Assembly: GCA_036494575.1 (NCBI GenBank)
Contig: DASXOE010000048.1
Span: 4,457-68,456, forward strand
Source of the DNA: DASZFV01 sp036494575
GTDB lineage: Bacteria > Myxococcota_A > Polyangia > Fen-1088
Length of the DNA: 64,000 nt
Direction of reading: 5' to 3'
Shown piece after piece: positions 27,507-35,247 of the stretch. Position numbers and translations under genes: made by a program. How positions within the stretch are numbered: position 1 is the first letter of the stretch; every line of letters begins with the position of its first letter. Below the pieces are notes generated by a model. That model saw nothing but the letters and a program-made list of their open reading frames with translations, made no database searches and had not been told where the DNA came from.

Positions 27507-29183
27507 ATGGCGAAGCACGGCCGCTACAAGATCGTCCGGAAGGTTGCGGACGGCGGCATGGCCGAGATCTTCCTCGCGATGCAGCTCGGCCGCGAGGGCT
27601 TCCAGAAGCCCGTGATCCTGAAGCGGATCCACAGCACGATCTACGCGGATCCGCAGTTCCGTAACATGTTCATCGACGAGGCCCACATCTCGATGGGCCT
27701 GTCGCACAGCAACATCGTGCAGATCCTCGACCTCGGCGTCGGCAGCGGCCGCTATTTCCTCGTCATGGAGGTCGTCGACGGCTGGGACCTCGGGAGGGTG
27801 CTCCAGCGCGCCGCGATGGCGGGGACGCCGTTGCCGCGCGAGCTCGGCCTGCACGTCACGGCCGAGGTCTGCCGCGCGCTCGCCTACGCGCACGGCAAGA
27901 TGGACGCCGCGGGCGAGCGGCCGCTCGGCATCGTTCACCGCGACGTCAGCCCCCAGAACATTCTCCTCTCGGAGCAGGGCGAGGTGAAGCTCACGGACTT
28001 CGGCATCGCCAAGGCCATGGGCAAGCGCGAACAGACGGGGACGGGCGTCGTGAAAGGAAAGGTGGCGTTCATGGCGCCCGAGCAGGCGCTCGGAAAGACC
28101 ATCGACGCGCGCTCTGATCTCTTCGCGCTCGGAACGGTGCTCTACCAGCTCATGGTTGGCGTGCGCCCGTTCGAGGCGCCCACGGATCTCGAGGTGCTGC
28201 TGCGCGTGCAGCGCGCCGACTTCCGTCCCGCCGAGGTCGCGGCGCCGGATCTGCCCACGCACGTGAGCGCGATCATCGGGCGCGCCATGCAGCTCGATCC
28301 CGACATGCGTTACCAGAGCGCCGAGGAGATGCTCAACGACATCGAGCAGGTCCTGCGCACGGTGTTCAATCCCGTGGGTCAGACCGAGCTCAAGCGCTGG
28401 CTCGCGGCGCTGGGCGCGCGTGACGGTCAATTGCCCATGGCCAAGGGCGCGCAGACGCCTCCGCCCGGGCGCCTCCCGGGCACGGGCGAGATGGAGGGCA
28501 AGGACGTCGTCCTGGAGGAGGTCGACGGCGAGGAGGCCACGTCGCTCGCGAGCATCGACGGGCCCGGCGGCGAGATGCGCCAGCGCATGACGCGCCCGCG
28601 CGCCGCCGAAGAGCTCGCGCTGCCGGTGCCGCACGACGACGAGTCGGCGCTGTCGGGCCGCATGAGCCCGCTCGAGTTTCCGCTGCCGCTGTCGGACACC
28701 GAGGAGCGCCCCGGCCGGCGGCGCGTGCGTAGCGGCGGCGGCTTCTCTACGATTCTCTTCGGGTTGTTGCTCATCGGCGGCGCGGCGTTCGCGGGCCGTT
28801 ACTTCGGGCTGCTGCGAGAGAAGCAGGGCGCCGACGAGCCGCCGCCCGCGACCGTCAGCCCCGCCAAGACGGCTGAGGCCGAGGCGAGCAAGGCCGACAA
28901 GCCGCGGCCCGCTTCGGAGAAACACGCCGTCGCGGCGGCGGCGTCGTCGACCGGGACGGGGCACGACGGCGGAGCGGCGGCCACGACCCACCTCGCGGCG
29001 CGCAAGGCCGAGGCGGCCGAGCCCGCGCGCGAGCCGCCGCGCCATCCGCGGGGTCCCTCCGAGAAGCCCGAGCACCTCCGGCGCATCGACGAGCTCAAGA
29101 GCATGATGGCCCCCGATCCGTCGCTCGACCCGATACCCACGCCGAGCGAGCCGCCGCCCGCGCCGGCTCCTGCGAATCCCTAG
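27507..29183 (+). CDS. Transmembrane Ser/Thr protein kinase
   Basis: The 558 aa product has an N-terminal kinase domain (about 7-280): ADGGMAEIFLA replaces the usual G-x-G-x-x-G loop, ILKRI holds the ATP lysine (about 39), IVHRDVSPQN the catalytic Asp (about 146), then DFGIAK, and FMAPEQ in the activation segment. HRDVSPQN in place of HRDLKPxN is common in myxobacterial kinases. A roughly 130-residue cytoplasmic linker leads to one membrane helix (about 413-432, TILFGLLLIGGAAFAGRYFG) and a Pro/Ala-rich periplasmic tail with no recognised sensor domain. No target is identifiable from the neighbours. Confidence 0.92.
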   Translation: MAKHGRYKIVRKVADGGMAEIFLAMQLGREGFQKPVILKRIHSTIYADPQFRNMFIDEAHISMGLSHSNIVQILDLGVGSGRYFLVMEVVDGWDLGRVLQRAAMAGTPLPRELGLHVTAEVCRALAYAHGKMDAAGERPLGIVHRDVSPQNILLSEQGEVKLTDFGIAKAMGKREQTGTGVVKGKVAFMAPEQALGKTIDARSDLFALGTVLYQLMVGVRPFEAPTDLEVLLRVQRADFRPAEVAAPDLPTHVSAIIGRAMQLDPDMRYQSAEEMLNDIEQVLRTVFNPVGQTELKRWLAALGARDGQLPMAKGAQTPPPGRLPGTGEMEGKDVVLEEVDGEEATSLASIDGPGGEMRQRMTRPRAAEELALPVPHDDESALSGRMSPLEFPLPLSDTEERPGRRRVRSGGGFSTILFGLLLIGGAAFAGRYFGLLREKQGADEPPPATVSPAKTAEAEASKADKPRPASEKHAVAAAASSTGTGHDGGAAATTHLAARKAEAAEPAREPPRHPRGPSEKPEHLRRIDELKSMMAPDPSLDPIPTPSEPPPAPAPANP

Positions 29184-29190
29184 AGGCCTC

Positions 29191-29382
29191 TCAGCGCTTG
29201 TTGCTGAAAGGGCGGACGACGCCTGGTTTCCGCGGCCCGAGGCCGATCTCCGCCGCGATCTCGCGCAGCAGACGCGCGAGCTCACGCACCTCGGCCTCGG
29301 GCGCCGGTGTGCCGGTCGCGATGCGATCGGCGATGAAGTCCGCCTTCTCGCTCGCGACGGTCACGCGATCCTTGGACGACAT
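29191..29382 (-). CDS. Small hypothetical protein, charged helix
   Basis: 63 aa. The middle (PEAEVRELARLLREIAAEIGL) is a strongly predicted amphipathic helix; the ends are charged. No family is recognised. ATG 29382 has GGAACGTACGGA upstream, and the reading could extend to TTG 29397. It faces the kinase gene tail to tail with a 7-bp gap and follows another small frame on the same strand at 29413, so the two may be co-transcribed. Confidence 0.5.
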   Translation of the reverse strand: MSSKDRVTVASEKADFIADRIATGTPAPEAEVRELARLLREIAAEIGLGPRKPGVVRPFSNKR

Positions 29383-29412
29383 TCCGTACGTTCCCAATCG
29401 ACGGGTAGCCGG

Positions 29413-29655
29413 CTACTGACGCGTCTCGTTCCGTGGACGGTCCAGGGCTCGCGCTGCGTCGAAGCCTTCGTCGAAGCCTTCGACGCCTCGGAGGTCGCGT
29501 CTCGCGCCGACGACGCGAAGCAAGAGCGCCACGAGGGCCGGGCTGGCCATGACGGCGTCGCCATCGTCCGAGAGGCCTCCCACGGCCTCGTCCAGGTCGT
29601 CGCAGGCGGCCTCGAGGGAGGCGCGCGCGGTCGCGAGCGTGAGGGGCCCGGTCAC
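29413..29655 (-). CDS. Small hypothetical protein
   Basis: 80 aa if translation starts at GTG 29655. The peptide has a helical LATARASLEAACDDLDEAV segment, an acidic loop and a VALLLRVVGARRDL stretch, with two GFDEG/GVEGF-like turns near the end. The frame is open further upstream to about 29886 but that part is Arg/Pro-rich and looks non-coding. No family is recognised. It lies 30 bp upstream of the small gene at 29191 on the same strand. Confidence 0.38.
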   Translation of the reverse strand: MTGPLTLATARASLEAACDDLDEAVGGLSDDGDAVMASPALVALLLRVVGARRDLRGVEGFDEGFDAARALDRPRNETRQ

Positions 29656-29906
29656 GGAGGCGCTCTTCAAGAGCGGGCCCCGAGCGGCCGGGAGACGACT
29701 CGCCGGACGCTCCGACCCCGCTGGGACACGCAATACATCCTCTTTCTTGGGCCGAAACCGGAGAGATCGCAAGATTTCTTTCGGATGACGCGGTCGACCT
29801 CGCGGGTCGCAGGTCCGGCGAGACGGACGAACCGGCGCTGGGTTTTTCGTTCTGGGCCCGAGCCGTGTCTGTTTGTGCGCTCGCAAGAGCGACCAAAGGA
29901 GAGCGG

Positions 29907-30917
29907 ATGAAACGGCTGACTTCGATGTGCGCGCTGGTGGGATTGATGGCCGTCTTCGCGGGGACGGGCTGCCGCAAGACGGACGACGAGGCCTTTCGCG
30001 CCGGCGTGCCGACGCGCGAGGCGGTGACGCTCCACGTGGCGGGCGTGCCCGACGACGGCGGCGGCGCGAGCGGCGCCGTGACGAGCGCTCTCGTTGGGCA
30101 GAAGGCCGATACGTACACGCTCACGCGCGTCGTGACGGCCGTCGTGAATGGGGGGACGTGGGCCGTGCTGACGCTCGTCAAGACTGTGGTGTCCTTCCCG
30201 GCGACCACCGCCTCTCACGACGTGGCGGTCTGGGGCCCGCACACCGACCCGCTCTCGCCCAACACCTGGCGCCTCACGGTGACCCGCCTCGGGCCGCACG
30301 AGTTCCAGTGGCTCTTCGAGGGGCGCGACAAGACCAAAGGCGACGACGCGTTCCTCGCGATCATCACGGGCACGCACACGGCGGCGGTCGACGCGCAGGA
30401 CGATCCCATCGAGGGCTTCGGCAGTGGCAGCTTCACGATTGACTGGGACAAGGCGGCGATGCTGCCCGAGCACGACACGAACGTCGGCCGCGCGGCCTTC
30501 ACCTACTCGCGCCTCACGACCGACGCCGTCGTGACGGTGGACGTCGACTTCACGGGCATCCGCGACGACAAGACCTCGGAGATCTTCGACGCCAAGTACC
30601 GCTACACGTCGACGCCCGGGCAGGGCGGTAAGCTCCGCTACGCCGAGGACAAAGACAACGTGCCGGCGCCAGGCAATACGGGGACGGCTAAGGAGCACTT
30701 CACGATCGAGAGCCGCTGGACCGAGCAGGGCGTGGGCCGCTGCGACCTCCAGGACTCGGGCGGCGACCTCATGAGCACGATCGCGCACGCCTCCGAGTGC
30801 TGGGATTCCAATTTCGACAGCGTCTACCGAGATCTCGAGTACCCCGACCCCGCGGGCAACTGGGGCGCCGAGAGCGCTTGTACCGGCTTCCCAACGGCTG
30901 AATACCCAAACCTTTAA
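29907..30917 (+). CDS. Lipoprotein of unknown function, paralogue of the one at 34109
   Basis: The 336 aa product has a lipoprotein signal (LVGLMAVFAGTGC, Cys about 22) and a beta-rich body. It is a distant paralogue of the lipoprotein at 34109. Shared features in order are a VxTVxxxP/FPxTT segment followed by WGP, a conserved Trp strand, a central G-x-G-x-x-x-x strand, a Y-x-Y-x-x-x-x-x-G-x-G region, and a terminal E-C-W-D-x-x-F motif with nearby Cys. No Pfam family is recognised. ATG 29907 follows AAAGGAGAG. It precedes the sigma-factor gene by 192 bp that contain direct repeats, so it may or may not share the transcript. Confidence 0.75.
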   Translation: MKRLTSMCALVGLMAVFAGTGCRKTDDEAFRAGVPTREAVTLHVAGVPDDGGGASGAVTSALVGQKADTYTLTRVVTAVVNGGTWAVLTLVKTVVSFPATTASHDVAVWGPHTDPLSPNTWRLTVTRLGPHEFQWLFEGRDKTKGDDAFLAIITGTHTAAVDAQDDPIEGFGSGSFTIDWDKAAMLPEHDTNVGRAAFTYSRLTTDAVVTVDVDFTGIRDDKTSEIFDAKYRYTSTPGQGGKLRYAEDKDNVPAPGNTGTAKEHFTIESRWTEQGVGRCDLQDSGGDLMSTIAHASECWDSNFDSVYRDLEYPDPAGNWGAESACTGFPTAEYPNL

Positions 30918-31060
30918 AATGGGAACCCTGAGAGGGTTCCCATACCCTCCAAGTAACCGGCTCCGGCGGGCGAAGCCCGCCTGCGGCTCTAAAATGGGAA
31001 CCCTGAGAGGGTTCCCATACCCTCCAAGTAACCGGCTCCGGCGGGCGAAGCCCGCCTGCG
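30915..31060 (+). repeat. Two direct repeats of 71 bp at a 75-bp period, each with two hairpins
   Basis: The segment 30915-30985 is repeated exactly at 30990-31060. Each copy contains a perfect hairpin GGGAACCCT-GAG-AGGGTTCCC and a second hairpin GGCGGGC-GAA-GCCCGCC. The first copy starts at the stop codon of the upstream lipoprotein gene. The hairpins could act as a terminator or attenuator between the lipoprotein and the sigma operon. A diverged relative lies at 35570-35685, so this is probably a dispersed intergenic element. Confidence 0.9.
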
Positions 31061-31065
31061 CCTTC

Positions 31066-31103
31066 GTGTTGAGGTGCTCACGTTGTGTTGAGGCGCTCAC
31101 GTT
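31066..31103 (+). repeat. Tandem 19-bp repeats abutting the sigma-factor start
   Basis: GTGTTGAGGTGCTCACGTT (31066-31084) is followed directly by a copy with one change, T to C at the tenth base (31085-31103). The second copy ends 6 bp before the sigma ATG at 31110 and contains GAGG too far upstream to be a standard ribosome binding site. Placement suggests binding of a regulator, or control of translation. Confidence 0.8.
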
Positions 31104-31109
31104 GATCAT

Positions 31110-31661
31110 ATGAGCGAAACTGGTAGCCGACCCATTTTGAAGCTCGTCGCCGGCGGGAAGGCCGACGACACGCGGGCGGCGCTGCGCGAGCTTTACGCGG
31201 CGTATGGCGGCAGCGTCTACGGGCGCTGCCAGTATCTGTTACGCGACCGGGTCAAGGCCGAGGACGCCATGCAGGACGTGTTCGCGAAGGCTCTCTCGCA
31301 CTGGGGCGAGTTCCGGAGCGAGTCGTCGCCGCTGACGTGGCTCATCAGAATCGCGACGCATCACTGCCTCAACGTGCAGCGCGCCGAGCGCGCGCCCTGG
31401 CACAAGCTCTTCGCGCGGCAGGAGCGCGCCCGCGCCGAGGGTCACGGCGGCCCCCAGCTGCTCGAGGATCGCGACACCGTGCGCAACCTGCTCGCGGGGC
31501 TCGACCTCGAGACACAGCAGGCGGCCATTCACTACTTCGTCGACGAGATGACGCTCGAAGAGGTCGCGAAGGCGCTGGGTCGGTCGGTGCCGACGGTTCG
31601 CAAACGACTGGAGAGCGTGTCGGCCCTGGCCGGACGGAGCATGAAGGAGATCGAGCCATGA
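31110..31661 (+). CDS. ECF-family RNA polymerase sigma factor
   Basis: The 183 aa product has region 2 (LRELYAAYGGSVYGRCQYLL, then DAMQDVFAKAL and PLTWLIRIATHHCLN) and region 4 (MTLEEVAKALGRSVPTVRKRL helix-turn-helix). It would direct RNA polymerase to a small regulon and is presumably held inactive by the next gene product, whose ATG overlaps its stop (ATGA). Start ATG 31110 follows the tandem 19-bp repeats. The neighbouring caspase and lipoprotein genes are the likely regulon. Confidence 0.92.
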   Translation: MSETGSRPILKLVAGGKADDTRAALRELYAAYGGSVYGRCQYLLRDRVKAEDAMQDVFAKALSHWGEFRSESSPLTWLIRIATHHCLNVQRAERAPWHKLFARQERARAEGHGGPQLLEDRDTVRNLLAGLDLETQQAAIHYFVDEMTLEEVAKALGRSVPTVRKRLESVSALAGRSMKEIEP

Positions 31662-32485
31662 GCGCGCAGATGCAAGACAGGCACGTGGGAGAGCTCGCGC
31701 TGCGCCGGCTTCGCGCCGGCGAAGCGGTTCGAAACGAAGCGGTTCGAAACGAAGCGGTTCGAGACGGGGCGTCGCCGGAGAGCGCCGCGCACGCCGAGAC
31801 GTGCGCGGATTGCCGCGCGCGACTCAAGTCGTTCGACGACGAGCAACGCCGGTTCGAGCAAGAGATCTCGTTCGACCGGTTCGCGGCGGGCGTGACGCGC
31901 GCGGCGCGCACGGCGGCGCCCCGCCGCGGCGCGCCGCTTCGCACCGTGCGCTTCATGCTCCCCACCTTGAGCCTGGCCGCGGGCATCGCGCTGTTCGTCG
32001 GCGTCACCGCGAGGCGCGAGCATCTTCCGAGCTCGCACAACTCCGTCAAGGGCGGCGCCGCGATCACTGTGCGCGTCTCGGCGGGCGACACCGGACCCCA
32101 GCGCTTCGCCGCCGAGAGCGCGCCCGAGGCCCTCGCGCCCGGTGAGCGCGTGCGCATCGGCTACCAGCCGGGGGCGCGCCGCTATCTGCTCTCGCTCTCG
32201 ATCGACGAGGCGGGTGAGGTGACGCCGCTCTACCCCGAGGTGGGCCGGAGCGTGCCGGTGGGCAAGGCCGTGGGCGCGGGTCTGCGCTACCTGCCCGACA
32301 GCATCGAGTTCACCGACGCGGGCGCGGAACGGCTGTTCGTGATCCTGAGCGATCAGCCCATCGACGTCGACGCGGCCCGCCGCGCCGCGCGCACCTCGTT
32401 CGCGCGCGCCAAGGGCGATATCCTGCACATGCCGGCGCTCGAGCTGCCCGGAGAGCAGTTCCAGCGGACCTTCATCAAACCCTGA
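31658..32485 (+). CDS. Anti-sigma-like membrane protein with DUF4384-like periplasmic domain
   Basis: The 275 aa product has a cytoplasmic N-terminus with the zinc-binding anti-sigma pattern H-x3-C-x2-C (HAETCADC, about residues 46-53), one membrane helix (about 100-122, MLPTLSLAAGIALFVGVTA), and a periplasmic domain. In that domain LAPGERVRIGYQPGARRYLL is followed by a E-x-G-x-V-T-x-L-Y-P-E turn, the DUF4384 pattern often seen near caspase-like proteins. Overlap with the sigma gene (ATGA) supports a sigma/anti-sigma pair. Residues about 22-36 come from three 15-bp repeats (AVRNE units) just before the zinc motif. Confidence 0.8.
   Translation: MSAQMQDRHVGELALRRLRAGEAVRNEAVRNEAVRDGASPESAAHAETCADCRARLKSFDDEQRRFEQEISFDRFAAGVTRAARTAAPRRGAPLRTVRFMLPTLSLAAGIALFVGVTARREHLPSSHNSVKGGAAITVRVSAGDTGPQRFAAESAPEALAPGERVRIGYQPGARRYLLSLSIDEAGEVTPLYPEVGRSVPVGKAVGAGLRYLPDSIEFTDAGAERLFVILSDQPIDVDAARRAARTSFARAKGDILHMPALELPGEQFQRTFIKP
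31721..31765 (+). repeat. Three in-frame 15-bp repeats inside the anti-sigma gene
   Basis: GAAGCGGTTCGAAAC occurs twice and a third time with one change (GAGAC at the end). The units keep the reading frame and encode E-A-V-R-N. They lie in the linker before the zinc motif, and slippage here would lengthen or shorten the anti-sigma N-terminus by five residues at a time. Confidence 0.85.
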
Positions 32486-32520
32486 CTTTCGATGATGAAC
32501 GGAAGCTCGGCCGGCGTCGC

Positions 32521-34119
32521 ATGAACATGAAGCGGACAAGCCTCGCCGTCGCCGTCGCCGTCGCCGTGGGGCTGACGGCCTCCGCGGCGCGCGCCGATGG
32601 CCTGCACCGGTTCGCCGTGATCGTGGGCAACGACACGGGTGGGAGCGACACGCGGCCGCTCGTGTATGCGCGCGCCGACGCGCGCAAGGTCTACGACATC
32701 CTCACGCGCCTCGGCGGCGTGCGCGTCGACGACGCGCAGCTCGTCCTCGACGGCAGCGCGCAGGATCTACTGGCGGCGCTGGCCGGAACCGAGCGCCGGG
32801 CCGCCGACGCGCACGCGCGCGGCGAGCGCACTGCGCTCATCCTCTACTACTCGGGCCACGCCAAGGACGGCGCGCTTCGGCTCGGCGACACGCGGCTGCC
32901 GCTCGACTCGCTCAAGGCGCGCGTCTCCGCCTCGCCCGTCGACGTGCGCATCGCCATCCTCGACTCGTGCCGTTCGGGCGAGCTCACGCGCACGAAGGGA
33001 GCGCGGCGCGCGCCCGCGTTTCAAATCCAGGCCGAAGGCCCGCGCGACGCCAAGGGCCTCGTCATCCTCACGTCGAGCTCGTCCGACGAGGACTCGCAGG
33101 AGTCGGACCTCGTGGGCGGCAGCTACTTCTCGCACCACCTCGCGAGCGGGCTGCTCGGCGGCGCCGACAAGTCTGGCGACGGCCGCGTCACGCTCTTCGA
33201 GGCTTACGCCTATGCCTACGATCGCACGGTGGCGGACACGGCCGAGACGGCCGCGGGCCCGCAGCACCCGACGTTCAGCTACGACCTCGCGGGCAACGGC
33301 GATCTCGTCCTCACCGACGTCGCCGCGCGGCGCGAGGGCATCTACCTTCCCCGCGAGGCGCCCGGCGGGGTCTATTACCTCGTGGACCGACAGGGCTTCG
33401 TCGCCGCCGAGATCGTCAAGGAGGCGAGCGACCGGCGCATCGCGCTGCCGCCCGGCCGCTATCGCGTCAAGCGCCGCCTCGCCGATCGACTGCGCGTGGG
33501 CGAGCTCGAGGTGGCCGCGGGCCAGATGAGCACTCTCGACGAGAGCCGTCTGCGCGACGCGCCGTTCACCGACGATCCGGTCAAGGGCGCGATGCGCGTC
33601 GACGTCTCGCGCTGGTCCGTGGGCGTCGGCGGTGGGTTCCAGGCGGTCTTCGACGCGCCCACGCGGCAGAGCCTTTTTCCCGCCACGGGGCTCGTGGGCG
33701 TCGACCTGCAGCTCCGGAGCTTCTTCCGGCGCGACTGGGTCTGGGGCCTCGACGCCGCGGGCGGGGGTGCCAACGGCGTCGTGACCCTTCCACCGTCAGG
33801 GACGGCGGCACCCTTCCGGTTCAGCGAGCTGTCGTTCGCGTCCTCGCTCGTCGTCGAGTGGCCACACCGTCTGCTGACGCCGTTCGTGGGCGGCCGCCTG
33901 GCGCTCCTGCTCATGACACGCCGGTTCGACGCGGACGCGTTTCCCGCGCAGTACTTCTCGACGCTGTCGCCCGGGCTCGTGGGCGGCACCACCTGGCGCG
34001 TCGCGCGCAGCTGGGGCGTCGTGCTGCGCGCGCGCGTGCACTACCTCCTCTACAACGTAGATGAAAACCGCTCCCTGGGATTCTGGGAGCTCGCCACGGC
34101 GGTGTCATATGATCTCTGA
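32521..34119 (+). CDS. Exported caspase-fold protease with C-terminal beta-barrel-like domain
   Basis: The 532 aa product has a signal peptide (SLAVAVAVAVGLTASAARA). Residues about 27-260 form a C14/caspase-like domain: FAVIVGNDTG opens the first strand, YYSGHAKDG holds the catalytic His (about 113) and AILDSCRSGELT the catalytic Cys (about 150), with a VILTSSSSDEDSQES loop after them. A short strand-rich region follows. The last 170 residues alternate hydrophobic and polar residues, contain Gly/aromatic turns and end in ELATAVSYDL, like an outer-membrane barrel. The protease would therefore sit in the periplasm, perhaps tethered to the outer membrane. It lies 35 bp after the anti-sigma gene. 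Confidence 0.82.
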   Translation: MNMKRTSLAVAVAVAVGLTASAARADGLHRFAVIVGNDTGGSDTRPLVYARADARKVYDILTRLGGVRVDDAQLVLDGSAQDLLAALAGTERRAADAHARGERTALILYYSGHAKDGALRLGDTRLPLDSLKARVSASPVDVRIAILDSCRSGELTRTKGARRAPAFQIQAEGPRDAKGLVILTSSSSDEDSQESDLVGGSYFSHHLASGLLGGADKSGDGRVTLFEAYAYAYDRTVADTAETAAGPQHPTFSYDLAGNGDLVLTDVAARREGIYLPREAPGGVYYLVDRQGFVAAEIVKEASDRRIALPPGRYRVKRRLADRLRVGELEVAAGQMSTLDESRLRDAPFTDDPVKGAMRVDVSRWSVGVGGGFQAVFDAPTRQSLFPATGLVGVDLQLRSFFRRDWVWGLDAAGGGANGVVTLPPSGTAAPFRFSELSFASSLVVEWPHRLLTPFVGGRLALLLMTRRFDADAFPAQYFSTLSPGLVGGTTWRVARSWGVVLRARVHYLLYNVDENRSLGFWELATAVSYDL

Positions 34120-35077
34120 ACGGCGGCTGCTCTCGCTCTCGGTGGCGTTGGCTTGCGCGGCGCTCGTCGCCGCCGGGTGCGGCAATTACTCGAACGAGGA
34201 TCTCGAGTTCATGAACGCGCTGCCGGAGAGCAGCGACCTGCGCGCCAACATCCCGCCGCGCTCGAGCGCCCTCGAGCCGGCCGACGAGGCGGAGCTCGCG
34301 CGCGAGACCCACACGGTGACGACGGGGTTCAACGGCCTGCTCATGGCGCTCGTCGGGATCGTCGACACGGTTCGCAGCTATCCGCCCACGACGCGAACGC
34401 CCGACGGGCGCATCTGGGGGCCGTTCCCCGCCGATCGCGCGAAGATGAAGAACCTCGACTGGCAAACGCGCATGATCGTGAGCCGTCACCCAGGAGCGGC
34501 CGATCAATTCGACTATGAGATCTCCGTGCACCACGCCCCAGGCGCGGACACGGATTGGCCTCTCTTCGTGAGCGGTTGGTTCCAGGCCGGGCACACGGCG
34601 CGCCGGGGCGTGGGCCACGTCGAGCTCGTCACGGCCGCCGTGCGGGCCGAGGGCCTGGACGTCTCGGATCTGGGAATGCTCGACCACCTCGAGATCGACT
34701 ACGACACGCTGGACGATCCGATCACAATCACCATGAACGTCGCCAATTTGCCTGACCCGAGCACCCCCGATCCGGCCGGCAAGGTGATTTACACGTATCG
34801 CGCCAACGCGGAGGGCCAGGGTGAGATGACCTTCGACCTCTTCGGGCAGATCGTGCCGGGTCCGGCCAGCGAAGACGTGAGAGTCGTGAGCCAGTGGCTG
34901 AGCACGGGCGCCGGTCGGGCCACGCTCACGGTCGTAGCGGGGGATGGCATGGGCTCGCAGCAGATGGAGTGCTGGGACAGGTCATTTCGGGCGACATTCA
35001 ACGCCAAGCCATGGTCGACCGGAGAGGACGTGCCGGGCGACCCGACGGTGGCATGCCCCGTGATTCCCACCCTTTAG
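34109..35077 (+). CDS. Lipoprotein of unknown function, paralogue of the one at 29907
   Basis: The 322 aa product has a lipoprotein signal (ALACAALVAAGC, Cys about 20). It shares with the 29907 lipoprotein the segments VDTVRSYPPTT with WGPF after it, a VSRHPGAADQFDY-type strand, YTYRANAEGQGEMTF, and the terminal QMECWDRSF motif. Its ATG overlaps the last codons of the caspase gene by 11 bp, so it is translated from the same transcript. It may be a target, inhibitor or partner of the caspase in the periplasm. No database family is recognised. Confidence 0.78.
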   Translation: MISERRLLSLSVALACAALVAAGCGNYSNEDLEFMNALPESSDLRANIPPRSSALEPADEAELARETHTVTTGFNGLLMALVGIVDTVRSYPPTTRTPDGRIWGPFPADRAKMKNLDWQTRMIVSRHPGAADQFDYEISVHHAPGADTDWPLFVSGWFQAGHTARRGVGHVELVTAAVRAEGLDVSDLGMLDHLEIDYDTLDDPITITMNVANLPDPSTPDPAGKVIYTYRANAEGQGEMTFDLFGQIVPGPASEDVRVVSQWLSTGAGRATLTVVAGDGMGSQQMECWDRSFRATFNAKPWSTGEDVPGDPTVACPVIPTL

Positions 35078-35247
35078 GTGACCGACGCGCCGCTTGGGCC
35101 ATTCTGCTCGGGCGGCGTCGGCGGTGCGTCGTTAGGGCAAGCGTCGGCAGGAACGATGGAATCCCAGGATGGATTCGGGGGCTGGTTCCAGGGTATGATG
35201 TTGTCTCACCACCCGATAGCCGCCCCCGCGGAGAAGGACCCCACCCT

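Noticed and set aside
30915..31103. Possible CRISPR array
   Set aside because: Only two long repeats at 75 bp plus two abutting 19-bp repeats; no regular unique spacers and no cas genes.
31721..31765. Possible tRNA T-arm because of GGTTCGAA sequences
   Set aside because: The motif recurs as an in-frame coding repeat and no cloverleaf can be formed.
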